DNA from: Marinimicrobium locisalis
Lineage (GTDB): Bacteria > Pseudomonadota > Gammaproteobacteria > Pseudomonadales > Cellvibrionaceae
Assembly (NCBI RefSeq): GCF_039822625.1
Contig: NZ_JBDLLG010000018.1
Coordinates: 1-64,000, forward strand
Length of the DNA stretch: 64,000 nucleotides
Reading direction: 5' to 3'
Translations under genes and position numbers: made by a program
Notes under the pieces: model-generated
The model's input: only the letters and a program-made list of their open reading frames with translations
Told to the model about the DNA's origin: nothing
Databases searched by the model: none
Shown: positions 1-8,413 of the stretch, piece by piece
Layout of the letters: every line of letters starts with the position of its first letter
Position numbering within the stretch: the stretch's first letter is position 1

Positions 1-60
1 GACGACGTACGGTGGGTCAAAATTAATGGCCAAACGTGGGTCAAAATAGATGGCCATTGA
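1..60. repeat. IS21-like element end (two tandem terminal repeats)
   Basis: Two 21-bp copies of the pattern GTGGGTCAAAAT-N2-ATGGCCA lie at 12-32 and 36-56, one every 24 bp. Tandem repeats with GGTCAAA/GGCCA cores are typical of the termini of IS21-family elements, so the body of an insertion sequence probably lies to the left of the window. The exact tip is uncertain, somewhere between 56 and 60. The next gene enters directly from this repeat, so the element seems to have cut its 5' end. Confidence 0.5.
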
Positions 61-1469
61 CAAGGGGCACCGAAACAGATATCTATGAGGCTTATCACCG
101 CCTAGGGGCTGAGGGCATGCTGGGGCTAGTATCCCAGCTTACGAACAAGACCGGCATTCCCTTTCCGCTTGCCAACCCTGAGAAGGCACCTAAGAAGGCA
201 AAAGTCGCCGCCTTGGCCAGAGTCTGCGATGAGCTGTGGTGGCGCCGGAAAGTCAGGACCAAGCAATGGCGAGAGCTGGAGGCGCTGGCTCGCGAGATGG
301 GACTGGTGAGCCTCAAGCGAGGGGCCTACGTCTCAGACTTCACCTTTAAGCGCCGCTGGCTCCAAAAACAAGAGAATCGAGCCCTACTAGAGGCTCTGGA
401 AGCCATCAACGAAGAAGGTGCCACCTATACGCTTGCGGAGCTGGCTGACCTCTCAACGTCGAACCCGGCCATTCGCCGCGCAGAAATGATGGTTCGGACT
501 CGGGGATTTGAAGAGATAGCCAAACACTCGACAGTCGCCTACCAAGCGATGTTTTATACCATTACCTGCCCCAGTAAATTCCACTCGGCACTGCATTATG
601 GTGGCGCCAACCCCAAGTACCAAGGCTCCACTCCACGAGAAGCCCAAGAATACCTGAACACACAATGGCAGAGAGCCCGAGCGGCATTCGGTAGGAAGGA
701 TATTCAACCCTACGGAATGCGCGTCACTGAGCCGCACCACGACGGAACGCCCCATTGGCACCTCTTGCTCTTCATTCCGGCGAACCAGGCCGCACAAGCA
801 ACCGAGATTTTGAGGCACTACGCCCTGGCGGAAGACGGGGATGAGCCAGGAGCGGCACTAAGACGCTTTACCGCCGAGACCATAGATCCCAAGAAAGGCA
901 GCGCTACCGGCTACATCGCCAAATACATCTCCAAGAATATCGACGGTCTCGGCATCGACGCCGATTCCTACGGACGGGACGCCAAAGAAAGCGCCATAAG
1001 AATTGAAGCCTGGGCTTCCGTGTGGGGGATTCGTCAGTTTCAGCAGATTGGAGGCCCTAGCGTCACCGTCTGGCGGGAGCTACGGCGACTGGACTCGACA
1101 GCCGAGGACAAGGACCTACTCCAAAGGCTAGTCGCGGCCGCCGACAGCAGCGACTGGGAAGAGTATACGCGCCTCATGGGCGGCGCCATTTGCGCAAGGA
1201 AAGCGCGCCCACTAAGACCCATGATGATTACGCGGGAAGCTCTCAATAAGTACGGGGAAGCGGTAAAGACCTTGAAGGGGCTGCTCTATGGCGTCGAGCG
1301 GGTAGCAACCCGCGTCCATGAGTGGACCGTACGCCTTGTCAGTCAAAACGTCAGCCAGGCGACAGCGGATGCTGAGGTTTCCGCTATTCAATCCGATCAT
1401 ATCCAACACATGAACCCCTACCTACTGGCACCGCCGTCAAATTTCGCGCCCTTGGAGTTCTGTCAATAA
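36..1469 (+). CDS. Phage replication endonuclease, GPA family, 5'-truncated
   Basis: This 477-codon frame resembles the gene A protein of P2-like phages and satellites, a HUH nickase that starts rolling-circle replication. The histidine pair of the HUH motif is visible as TPHWHLLLF (about residue 243), and a tyrosine motif follows in GYIAKYISKN (about residue 290). P2 gpA relatives are usually longer at the N-terminus, and the only available start, GTG at 36, lies inside an IS21-like terminal repeat. The native 5' end was therefore probably removed by the insertion sequence, and expression of the remainder is doubtful. It marks the left flank as phage-derived, together with the KTSC and defence genes up to tRNA-Ala. 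The family call is by motif; the truncation is inference. Confidence 0.7.
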   Translation: MGQNRWPLTRGTETDIYEAYHRLGAEGMLGLVSQLTNKTGIPFPLANPEKAPKKAKVAALARVCDELWWRRKVRTKQWRELEALAREMGLVSLKRGAYVSDFTFKRRWLQKQENRALLEALEAINEEGATYTLAELADLSTSNPAIRRAEMMVRTRGFEEIAKHSTVAYQAMFYTITCPSKFHSALHYGGANPKYQGSTPREAQEYLNTQWQRARAAFGRKDIQPYGMRVTEPHHDGTPHWHLLLFIPANQAAQATEILRHYALAEDGDEPGAALRRFTAETIDPKKGSATGYIAKYISKNIDGLGIDADSYGRDAKESAIRIEAWASVWGIRQFQQIGGPSVTVWRELRRLDSTAEDKDLLQRLVAAADSSDWEEYTRLMGGAICARKARPLRPMMITREALNKYGEAVKTLKGLLYGVERVATRVHEWTVRLVSQNVSQATADAEVSAIQSDHIQHMNPYLLAPPSNFAPLEFCQ

Positions 1470-1493
1470 CTGTACTCCAAGGTCAAAGTAGCT

Positions 1494-1703
1494 CTAAATC
1501 ATCGAGCAACCAAAAAAGGGTTTCACGTTGTGATGAAGGTAAGACCCTAACGATTCCGCCCCCATTAACTCCGAGTAAATATGGTCGGGAACATCATAAT
1601 ATTGATAGATACGAGCATTATTAAATTCCACTTCCAGAATCGACGAATCCGGGTCGTACCCCACCGAGACCAAATTGCTTGAACTTACGGGTGTTCGTTC
1701 CAT
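1494..1703 (-). CDS. KTSC domain protein
   Basis: This 69-residue protein matches the KTSC domain: a small beta-rich core with IYQYYDVP, then a helix and the closing SLGSYLHHNVK. The domain is named after a lysyl-tRNA synthetase C-terminal context but also occurs alone in phage and mobile regions, where its function is unknown. It stands between the phage replication gene and the HerA-SIR2 pair, 38 bp downstream of no other minus-strand gene except the HerA frame's end, so it may be a separate unit of the integrated element. The start is ATG at 1703. Confidence 0.7.
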   Translation of the reverse strand: MERTPVSSSNLVSVGYDPDSSILEVEFNNARIYQYYDVPDHIYSELMGAESLGSYLHHNVKPFFGCSMI

Positions 1704-1741
1704 AGTAACTATCTCCAGCGCTATCGACGTTAGCTAATAAT

Positions 1742-3514
1742 TTACTCGTCATCAAGGTAGGCATTTTGCTTTCGCCATGATTCCACGAGCTTTCGGTAAT
1801 CCATTGCCTTATAAGGCTTCGACCAACTCTCAGAGACTTTGGGGTCTCGACTGTCTGGAAAACGCCCCTCCCTAGGAACCTTAAACCGACAGCGCATGGG
1901 AAGCTTGGCAGCCTCTCCCGTCACGATAGCTTCACCAGTTCTCAATATGGGAAGGGCATCTACAATGCCGGAAAGGCCATCAGACATCGCCGATTTTACT
2001 CTTGCTCGGTCCGTGGCGTTGTTAATCCTCAAAGCAAACATAGTACCGCACTGAGAAAGAATTGTTTCATCGATCTCGGATGGCCGCTGACTAACGAGCA
2101 TTAGACCCACACCAAACTTTCTACCTTCCTTTGCAATTCTGCGCACCATTTCCTTTGAGAACCCGATACTTTCATTTGACAAGTACCTATGCGCTTCCTC
2201 CATTACCAACAAAAGAGGGGCCTTTTTCATCCCCTCTTCAAGGTTCCTTCCCCATATAGCAGCTTCAAACAAAACATCCAGCACTGCCCCAAGAAGAAGA
2301 CTAAGCCTAGCTGAGGGCATTCCGGACAAATCCAGTATTGTAACGGGCTTATCTCCTCCCACCCAGCTACCGATTAAATCCGACAAGTCGGATTTAATAT
2401 TACCGTCGGCGTCAGGATTCCAGTCACCTGGGGAAAGAAAGAACTCATACTGACTATCGGTCAATCTAGACTTCATGAGGTCAAGAGACCTTTTCATCAC
2501 TTGAGCACCACCTTTCGCAACATGGCTATCTGTGCGTTGGCTAGGCGGCTTAAATTTTGGCGATCTTAACTGCTCTGCGTCACCCTCATCATCAAAGGCG
2601 GGTTTAGTTTTCTCTTTATCATACCAATTTACATTATCCTCGAAGCTCAAGTCATACCAGATTCGCTTCAATCTAAAAGGCAAAGGTGTGTAGGGTGTTA
2701 TCTTGTCGATATCAATATCCATTGAGTTTTCTTTAGCGAACGCTTTCTTTTCGTCGACAATCGCGTCCATAAACTTATTCTTAACAAGCTCATTCTGGCC
2801 ACAAAGAAACTCAATTAAACTCTCGGGTGAGACACACCAGTATGGAATAAATAAACGCTTCTCGTCTTGCCTAGGGAACACCGAGTAAACCGTGGAAATA
2901 TCTCCCAGTGCAGATGCATACTCCCCGTGAATATCAAAGAGAACTATCCGAGAAGAGGGCTTCAAAATCTCGTCACTGGGACCTGCCACTACTGAACGCA
3001 ATAGGCTAGAAACGCTTGTCGACTTTCCTGAACCTGTGGAGCCAAGTAACGCGGAGTGCCTATTAACAAGATCATCAAGATCGACACTTACGTCAATTCC
3101 ATCTGAGCTAGACAGCCTCCCTATAACCACTTGCCCGTCAGACTGAGAACCGTAAATCTTTCTCAAGTCCTCTTCAGTAACCAAATGAGCCTCGTCGCCG
3201 ATGCTTGGAAATTGGCTAATTCCTCGCTCGAACTCATCCCCAATGGCCTCCCCAACAAGCTCAACCCGGACAGTTCGTCGCTCGGGGTCACTATCATCTA
3301 AGCCTGATGCTGTTGATTCCGCTGTTTCGGAAATGACACCATAAAGATTGTTGTAACCTTGCGGGATTCGTACAAAACTACCGACCTGGCCAATTTTATG
3401 TGTCCTCCCGCCTATTATTAGCAACCCCGATCGAACTTGTGCGGTAAGAAGAACGATTAGGGAGCCCCCAGACACCGACAACACAGAACCCAGATAGGTG
3501 GGGTTATTCTTCAT
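1742..3514 (-). CDS. herA: HerA-like DNA translocase/helicase ATPase of a SIR2-HerA defence system
   Basis: A 590-residue HerA/FtsK-superfamily ATPase. The N-terminal 120 residues form a HAS-barrel-like region. Walker A follows as GSTGSGKST (about residues 158-166), then the aspartate strand VLFDIHGEY, and Walker B as LLLVMEEAHRYL in the C-terminal third, with a downstream SQRPSEID motif typical of the family. HerA forms hexamers; with SIR2-like partners it makes a large complex that depletes NAD+ or cuts DNA on phage infection. ATG at 3514 is preferred over TTG at 3532 because GAGGGAGGGG lies just before it. The frame overlaps the end of the SIR2 gene by 11 bp, so the two are translationally coupled. 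Confidence 0.85.
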   Translation of the reverse strand: MKNNPTYLGSVLSVSGGSLIVLLTAQVRSGLLIIGGRTHKIGQVGSFVRIPQGYNNLYGVISETAESTASGLDDSDPERRTVRVELVGEAIGDEFERGISQFPSIGDEAHLVTEEDLRKIYGSQSDGQVVIGRLSSSDGIDVSVDLDDLVNRHSALLGSTGSGKSTSVSSLLRSVVAGPSDEILKPSSRIVLFDIHGEYASALGDISTVYSVFPRQDEKRLFIPYWCVSPESLIEFLCGQNELVKNKFMDAIVDEKKAFAKENSMDIDIDKITPYTPLPFRLKRIWYDLSFEDNVNWYDKEKTKPAFDDEGDAEQLRSPKFKPPSQRTDSHVAKGGAQVMKRSLDLMKSRLTDSQYEFFLSPGDWNPDADGNIKSDLSDLIGSWVGGDKPVTILDLSGMPSARLSLLLGAVLDVLFEAAIWGRNLEEGMKKAPLLLVMEEAHRYLSNESIGFSKEMVRRIAKEGRKFGVGLMLVSQRPSEIDETILSQCGTMFALRINNATDRARVKSAMSDGLSGIVDALPILRTGEAIVTGEAAKLPMRCRFKVPREGRFPDSRDPKVSESWSKPYKAMDYRKLVESWRKQNAYLDDE

Positions 3515-4688
3515 TTTCCCCTCCCTCTTCAACGACCTCCGGACTAGGGATTAGGCTCTTCCCCCCTCCAGACTTAGCCAAGAGTCTAGCGAAAGACACG
3601 AAATCACCTAAGATAAACTTTTCATTTTCCCAGTATTCGCTTCTCATGACCTCCCAGTTTTTACTTGGAAGATCCCCTAGCTTCCAGTTAGCCTTCACTC
3701 CATTAATCACAGCGCCGTCCTTACAATACACACTGATATTAGGGCGTCGCTGTGCAAGTTCGACAGAAGGACTTTCTTCATCGAGTTTTTTAAACTGAAA
3801 TGCGAGAATCGCTGCCGATGCATTTTCAGACATGCACTCATCTAATTTTGCCGAAATATGAGCATCCGCAAACGAAAAACCTGCGGTAATCAAAAGGCTG
3901 TCGGGTTCAAGCAAGAAAGCTTTCAGCCTTTCAAAGAGTGAGGTGAATGGTGCTGACTGTGTTTGATCGTATTTTACGTGCGACGGGTAGACCATTGTTC
4001 CTGCACCCGAGCCTTCGCGTCTCACCACCTCACCGGTCGGGCTCTCAGACCAATTTATTGATCCATGTAACTTCCATAGCCTAACCCACCTTGCAGGCAA
4101 GTCATTGCTGGAAATACTGGATGGGTCGAAGAAGGCAGTTTTAGAGCCAGAGAAGCCATCAAAATAAGGGGTTCGAACCCTCTCCAAAGCCTCTTCTAGG
4201 AGCAAATCATAGTTCGTCGTAAATAGCTCAACCGCGTGGTCACGCCTGATCCCATTTATCCAAGATATCATGTCCGAATATGGGTTTTCCCCTTCAGGTA
4301 ACGGTTTATCCACTACCTCTTTTATAACCCCACAAATCCGCTCAGAGAGAGCGGTATAGCCATCAGCATCCAAACCATGAACTTTTGATGTGCCTATCAC
4401 TTCAGCAAGAGATCGCACCCTAGACAGGACTAACTCGAGGTTGCTGTCATTTAAATCTTCCTCCAACAGTTCAAACGCAGATCTCTCTTCAGCGTCTAAC
4501 CCCTGACGGACAATTTTCGTTAACCCAGCGATATCTGGAATGAGCGGCTCCCAACCGCCGTCTTGAGATATGTTAATACTGACAGGAGCACCAGCCCCAA
4601 TCAGCACCCCTATTTTCTTTCTTCCATGAGTCAAGATATGCTTAAAGTCGTACATATATTGATCAGGGTTGTGGACGGTCTCAGCCAT
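3504..4688 (-). CDS. SIR2-like NAD-hydrolase component of the SIR2-HerA defence pair
   Basis: A 394-residue SIR2-like protein. Near the N-terminus is GAGAPVSIN (residues 31-39), the NAD-binding loop. TTNYDLLLEEA (around residue 155) and KLHGSINW (around residue 210), with the family's asparagine and histidine, come later. Such proteins act in prokaryotic defence as NAD+-consuming effectors. The start at 4688 has a strong ribosome site, AAGGAG, seven bases upstream. It is the first gene of a two-gene operon with the HerA ATPase, which it overlaps. Position next to a tRNA gene and a phage replication gene suggests a defence cargo of an integrated element. The pairing is well known; the exact mechanism here is inferred. 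Confidence 0.85.
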   Translation of the reverse strand: MAETVHNPDQYMYDFKHILTHGRKKIGVLIGAGAPVSINISQDGGWEPLIPDIAGLTKIVRQGLDAEERSAFELLEEDLNDSNLELVLSRVRSLAEVIGTSKVHGLDADGYTALSERICGVIKEVVDKPLPEGENPYSDMISWINGIRRDHAVELFTTNYDLLLEEALERVRTPYFDGFSGSKTAFFDPSSISSNDLPARWVRLWKLHGSINWSESPTGEVVRREGSGAGTMVYPSHVKYDQTQSAPFTSLFERLKAFLLEPDSLLITAGFSFADAHISAKLDECMSENASAAILAFQFKKLDEESPSVELAQRRPNISVYCKDGAVINGVKANWKLGDLPSKNWEVMRSEYWENEKFILGDFVSFARLLAKSGGGKSLIPSPEVVEEGGENEE

Positions 4689-4844
4689 TTAAGCTCCTTA
4701 ATGATCGCCGTTGCCATTGACGCAGTATCGACACCCAAAATACGGTGGCAAACATAAGGATTCAAGAGAAAACGAATATATGTCTCAGAACGGACCTGAA
4801 ACCATCAGAAAAATAGGACTTAATATGGACTTAAATGACGGGCA

Positions 4845-4875
4845 CAAAAAAGCCCGCTACATGAGCGGGCTTCTA
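4845..4875 (-). terminator. Rho-independent terminator downstream of tRNA-Ala
   Basis: On the minus strand a stem AGCCCGCT/AGCGGGCT with loop CATGT is followed by a run of T. It ends transcription leaving tRNA-Ala toward the defence operon. Confidence 0.8.
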
Positions 4876-4899
4876 AGTCGCTGATTTAACAGCATTTTT

Positions 4900-4975
4900 T
4901 GGTGGAGCCTAGCGGGATCGAACCGCTGACCTCAACACTGCCAGTGTTGCGCTCTCCCAGCTGAGCTAAGGCCCC
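4900..4975 (-). tRNA. tRNA-Ala (anticodon GGC)
   Basis: The minus strand folds into a 76-nt cloverleaf. The acceptor stem is GGGGCCT paired with AGGCTCC, the D arm contains AGCTGGGA, the anticodon arm is ACACTGGCAGTGT with GGC at positions 34-36, and the T arm contains GGTTCGATCC. CCA is encoded. It lies between gltX and the mobile left flank. Its 3' side faces the phage/defence genes, so it is a plausible integration target, although no second att copy is visible in the window. Confidence 0.95.
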
Positions 4976-5116
4976 ACATTTGGGTGCGCTTCGTGAGAAG
5001 CGGGGCGCATTGTAGCACCCCGAAAGAGGCTGTCAATACTAAATTGAGCAAATTTCCTAATTCTTTGATTTTTAGGTAGTTTTTGTTCAATTTCAGCCGC
5101 CCCTACCCGGCTTTCG

Positions 5117-6595
5117 CTATAGGGCCAGGTAGGCTTTTTCCAGCTTTTTGAGCTGTTTTTTGCCGACGCCGCCCAGCACTTCCAGGGCCTGGCGCAGGCG
5201 GGCGCGGCTCAGGTCCGGGCCGAGCAGGACCATGGCGTCCATCACCGAGAAGGAGGCCGTGGTGCCCGAGATGGCCACGAACAGCGGGGCCAGGAAGTCT
5301 TTGACCTTGGTCTCGGTGGCGTCGGCCAGGGCTTTGAGCTCGGCGAAGATGGCGTCTCGCTCCCAGTGGCGCAGGGCTTCCAGGCGCCAGAGGGCGAATT
5401 GGAGGACGCGCTTTTGCTCGTCCAGCTCCATCTTGTTGCCGGTGAAGTGGGCTTCGGTCAGGCCCAGGTTGCCGGTGGCCAGGAAGCTGACCAGGGGGGC
5501 GAAGTCCCCCAGGGTTTCCATGCGGGGCTGGGCGTGGGGCAGCACTTGCAGGAGCGTCTCCCGGTTGTAGACCCAGGCTTGCAGCCGGTCGGCCAGTTGC
5601 TCGGTGGAGAGGTCTTCACGAATCCACAGGCCGTTGAGCCAGGAGAGTTTTTCCACATCGAAGATGGGGCCGCCGAGGGAGACGCGGTTGATGTCGAAAT
5701 GGCTCTGCATTTCCGCCAGGGTGAACTTTTCGCGCTCATCGGGCATGGACCAGCCCATGCGGCCGAGGTAGTTCAGTACCGCCTCGGGCAGGAAGCCGGC
5801 GGCCTGGTAGTACAGGATGCTGGTGGGGTTTTTGCGCTTGCTCAGTTTGGACTTGTCCGGGTTGCGCAGCAGTGGCAGGTGGCACAGCACTGGCGCTTCC
5901 CAGCCGAAGTATTCGTACAGCTTGAGGTGTTTGGGGGCGGAGTTGATCCATTCCTCCCCACGAATCACGTGGGTGATGCCCATCAGGTGGTCGTCCACCA
6001 CGTTGGCCAGGTGGTAGGTGGGCATGCCGTCGCCCTTGAGCAGGACCTGCATGTCTACCTGGGACCAGTCGATGTCGATGTCGCCGCGCAGCATATCTTG
6101 CACCTTGCAGCTGCCCTCTTCCGGCACTTTCATGCGGATGACGTAGGGCTCGCCCGCGTCCAGGCGCTGTTTGACTTCCGCGTCGCTCAGCTTGAGGCCT
6201 CGGCCGTCGTATTTTGGGGTTTCACCCCGGGCCTGCTGTTCGGCGCGCATTTCGTCGAGTTCTTCGGCGGTGGCAAAGCAGTAGAAGGCGTGGCCTTTTT
6301 CCACCAGTTCCTCGGCGTAGCCGCGATAGAGGTCCATGCGTTCGCTCTGGCGGTAGGGCCCGTGGTCACCACCGACGTCCGGGCCTTCGTCCCACTCGAT
6401 GCCGAGCCAGCGCAGGCTGTCCAGAATGGCTTTTTCCGATTCCGGGGTGCTGCGGGTCTGGTCGGTGTCTTCAATGCGCAGCAGGAACTGGCCGCCGTGC
6501 TGGCGCGCGAAGCAGAGATTGAACAAGGCGATGTAGGCGGTGCCGACGTGGGGGTCGCCCGTCGGCGAAGGCGCAATGCGGGTGCGAACGGTCAT
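5117..6595 (-). CDS. gltX: Glutamate--tRNA ligase
   Basis: A 492-residue class I aminoacyl-tRNA synthetase that charges tRNA-Glu in the cytoplasm. The HIGH-type signature appears near the N-terminus in PTGDPHVGTAY and the KMSKS-type loop as KLSKRK in the middle. The anticodon-binding helical domain fills the C-terminal third. The length is normal for gammaproteobacterial GltX. It is the gene directly upstream of tRNA-Ala(GGC), an order also common in Pseudomonas relatives. The start is ATG at 6595. A long antisense frame covers it but follows its codon pattern and is not a gene. Confidence 0.97.
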   Translation of the reverse strand: MTVRTRIAPSPTGDPHVGTAYIALFNLCFARQHGGQFLLRIEDTDQTRSTPESEKAILDSLRWLGIEWDEGPDVGGDHGPYRQSERMDLYRGYAEELVEKGHAFYCFATAEELDEMRAEQQARGETPKYDGRGLKLSDAEVKQRLDAGEPYVIRMKVPEEGSCKVQDMLRGDIDIDWSQVDMQVLLKGDGMPTYHLANVVDDHLMGITHVIRGEEWINSAPKHLKLYEYFGWEAPVLCHLPLLRNPDKSKLSKRKNPTSILYYQAAGFLPEAVLNYLGRMGWSMPDEREKFTLAEMQSHFDINRVSLGGPIFDVEKLSWLNGLWIREDLSTEQLADRLQAWVYNRETLLQVLPHAQPRMETLGDFAPLVSFLATGNLGLTEAHFTGNKMELDEQKRVLQFALWRLEALRHWERDAIFAELKALADATETKVKDFLAPLFVAISGTTASFSVMDAMVLLGPDLSRARLRQALEVLGGVGKKQLKKLEKAYLAL

Positions 6596-6760
6596 AGTAT
6601 GAATTCCGTCGAGTTTGTCGGTTTTGAGTGTATGGGGGGCGGAGTCACCCGGCTTGTCGGTTCGCTTGACGCGTCACGTTGCGCCAGGAGGCGACGAGCC
6701 GGGGGCGCCGAAAAAACGGCGCCCATTGTAACTCAACTAAAGGCGGGGATGGAGGGCGGC

Positions 6761-7666
6761 TTATTGCGGGTCGGGTTTGACGAACCGCAGGGTCATGCGA
6801 TCGCTCTCGCCGATTTCCTGATACACATCCCGATTCTCTTCGCCCAAACGCAGGGTGGGCGGCAGGGTCCAGACGCCTTCCGGGTGGTCGTGGGTGTCCC
6901 GGGGGTTGGCGTTGATGTTGCTGCGGTCTTCCAACTCCAGGCCGGCCGCTTCCGCCAGTTCAATAACCTCCTGCTCCGAGACATAGCCTGAGCTGGCGGT
7001 TTCTTCCGCCGGCGCATTGTCTTCGGCCCGGTGCTGAACCACGCCCAGAACGCCGCCGGGCTTGAGCACTTCGGCAAAAGCCGCAAACATGGCTGGCGCC
7101 TGACCGGCGTTGATCCAGTTATGGGTATTGCGGAAGGTCAGCACCATGTCGGCGGACTCTGGCTCGCCGAGGGTGGGGTCGGCCGGGTTGTAAAAGCGCA
7201 ACTCGGCGTCGCCGTAGACGGCAGTTTGCTCGTCAAACCGGGTTTGGATTTGCTCGGCCTGACGAACGATGTAGGACGGCATGTCCGCCAACTCAGGGTT
7301 GGGCTGGAGGGCGATGTATTGGCCTTCCTCTTTCACAAACGGTGCAATGATCTCCATATACCAGCCGCCACCGGGGTTGACTTCGATCACCGTGTCGTCC
7401 CGTTCAAGACCAAAGAAGAACAGCGTTTCTTCCGGGTTGCGGTACTCATCGCGAGCGCGATTGGCGTCACTGCGGTGCGAGCTGGTCAGAATTTTCAATA
7501 TGGTATCGCCCGGCGCTTCTTCTGCCGCTTGCTGGGGTTCTTGAGCCGGGGCCTCGGTCATAGCGGTCGTTTCCGCTGCTTCCTCTTTGCTGTTTTCGGT
7601 TTGCGAATCACAGGCGGCCAACGCCAATAGCGCTGACATCCCTACTACCGTCTTGAGTGCTTTCAT
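6761..7666 (-). CDS. Predicted methyltransferase of the COG4798 type, with lipoprotein signal
   Basis: A 301-residue protein with an N-terminal signal ending in a lipobox, LLALAAC, so the mature protein should be lipid-anchored at Cys19. An acidic, Ala/Glu-rich linker follows up to about residue 55. The remainder resembles a class I SAM methyltransferase of the COG4798 type: VIEVNPGGGWYMEIIAPFV is the glycine-rich SAM loop, DMVLTFRNTHNW the acidic strand, and a proline-rich C-terminal strand follows. A SAM-type fold placed outside the cytoplasm is odd, because SAM is not expected there, so it may no longer methylate. It is a single gene, with 94 bp to gltX. Confidence 0.7.
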   Translation of the reverse strand: MKALKTVVGMSALLALAACDSQTENSKEEAAETTAMTEAPAQEPQQAAEEAPGDTILKILTSSHRSDANRARDEYRNPEETLFFFGLERDDTVIEVNPGGGWYMEIIAPFVKEEGQYIALQPNPELADMPSYIVRQAEQIQTRFDEQTAVYGDAELRFYNPADPTLGEPESADMVLTFRNTHNWINAGQAPAMFAAFAEVLKPGGVLGVVQHRAEDNAPAEETASSGYVSEQEVIELAEAAGLELEDRSNINANPRDTHDHPEGVWTLPPTLRLGEENRDVYQEIGESDRMTLRFVKPDPQ

Positions 7667-7715
7667 GTATTGCCTCCGGTTTTTATAAAGTCGTTAAAGG
7701 AAATGCGTGCGTCAA

Positions 7716-8162
7716 TTATTGCCAACGGCCCAGGGCTTCTTGGTCTTTGGCTTTGGCCTCAACCCAGACCGGGCCGTCTTCGGTTTTTTCTTGTTTCCAA
7801 AAGGGCGCGCGGTTTTTCAAGTAGTCCATAATAAATTCAGCCGCCTGAAACGAGGCATCCCGGTGGGAGCTGGTCACGCCGACGAACACGATTTCATCGC
7901 CCAGGGTCATCGCCCCCACCCGATGAATAACGCGCACCCGCTCCAGGGGCCAGCGTTCGCGCGCCTCGCTGACAATCGCTTCCAACGCTTTCTCGGTCAT
8001 TCCCGGGTAGTGTTCCAAACTCAGGCCGGTGACCTGACGACCATCGTTGCGGGCGCGCACCCGGCCCACGAAAAACACCGCCGCGCCGGAGTCGACATCA
8101 TCGCCCGTCAGTTGACTGTATTCGCGGGCGACGTCAAAGGGTTCTCGTTGCACCGAGATCAT
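7716..8162 (-). CDS. moaE: Molybdopterin synthase catalytic subunit MoaE
   Basis: A 148-residue protein with the MoaE landmarks: the GAAVFFVGRVRARNDGRQVTGL start region, LEHYPGMTEKAL, IHRVGAMTLGDEIVFVGV, HRDASFQAAEFIMDYLKNRAPFWKQE with the catalytic lysines, and DGPVWVEA. MoaE joins MoaD to put dithiolene sulfur onto precursor Z in molybdenum cofactor synthesis. It is the last gene of a moaC-moaD-moaE operon, two bases after moaD. No moaA or moaB lies in this window. Confidence 0.95.
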   Translation of the reverse strand: MISVQREPFDVAREYSQLTGDDVDSGAAVFFVGRVRARNDGRQVTGLSLEHYPGMTEKALEAIVSEARERWPLERVRVIHRVGAMTLGDEIVFVGVTSSHRDASFQAAEFIMDYLKNRAPFWKQEKTEDGPVWVEAKAKDQEALGRWQ

Positions 8163-8164
8163 GC

Positions 8165-8413
8165 TTAGCCTCCCGTCACCGGCGGCATAAAGGCCACTTC
8201 GTCGCCGTCCTTCACTTCGTGATCGGATTTCACCAACTCCTGGTTTACGGCGAATAAGACGCCGCTCTGGCTCAACGGTTCCCGCCAGTTCGGGTGTTCG
8301 GCCACGAGCCGTTCCCGAACCAGGGTCACGTTGTCCTGCTCAACCGCTTCGGTCGTCAGGGAGTCGCACCCCAATTGGTCCCGAAGGCGGGCAAAAAACC
8401 GTACCTGTATCAA
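8165..8413 (-). CDS. moaD: Molybdopterin synthase sulfur carrier subunit MoaD (TTG start)
   Basis: An 82-residue ubiquitin-like sulfur carrier ending in the required double glycine (PPVTGG), which is thiocarboxylated and feeds MoaE. The open frame runs far upstream through moaC in another frame, but the conserved product begins LIQVRFFARLRD. The TTG at 8411-8413 gives that start, with AGGAGG eight bases upstream inside moaC, and it overlaps the moaC stop as TTGA. The rare start and overlap imply translational coupling to moaC. The C-terminal region KDGDEVAFMPPVTGG is typical of the family. Confidence 0.93.
   Translation of the reverse strand: MIQVRFFARLRDQLGCDSLTTEAVEQDNVTLVRERLVAEHPNWREPLSQSGVLFAVNQELVKSDHEVKDGDEVAFMPPVTGG

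Noticed and set aside
4900..4975. attL/attR direct repeat of tRNA-Ala 3' end in the window
   Set aside because: No second copy of the tRNA 3' segment was found between 1 and 4899; the other end of the element would be outside the window.
5366..6991. 541-codon plus-strand frame opposite gltX
   Set aside because: It mirrors the codon pattern of gltX, is rich in Gly/Val/Ala/Gln/His as antisense frames of GC-rich genes are, and shows no domain.
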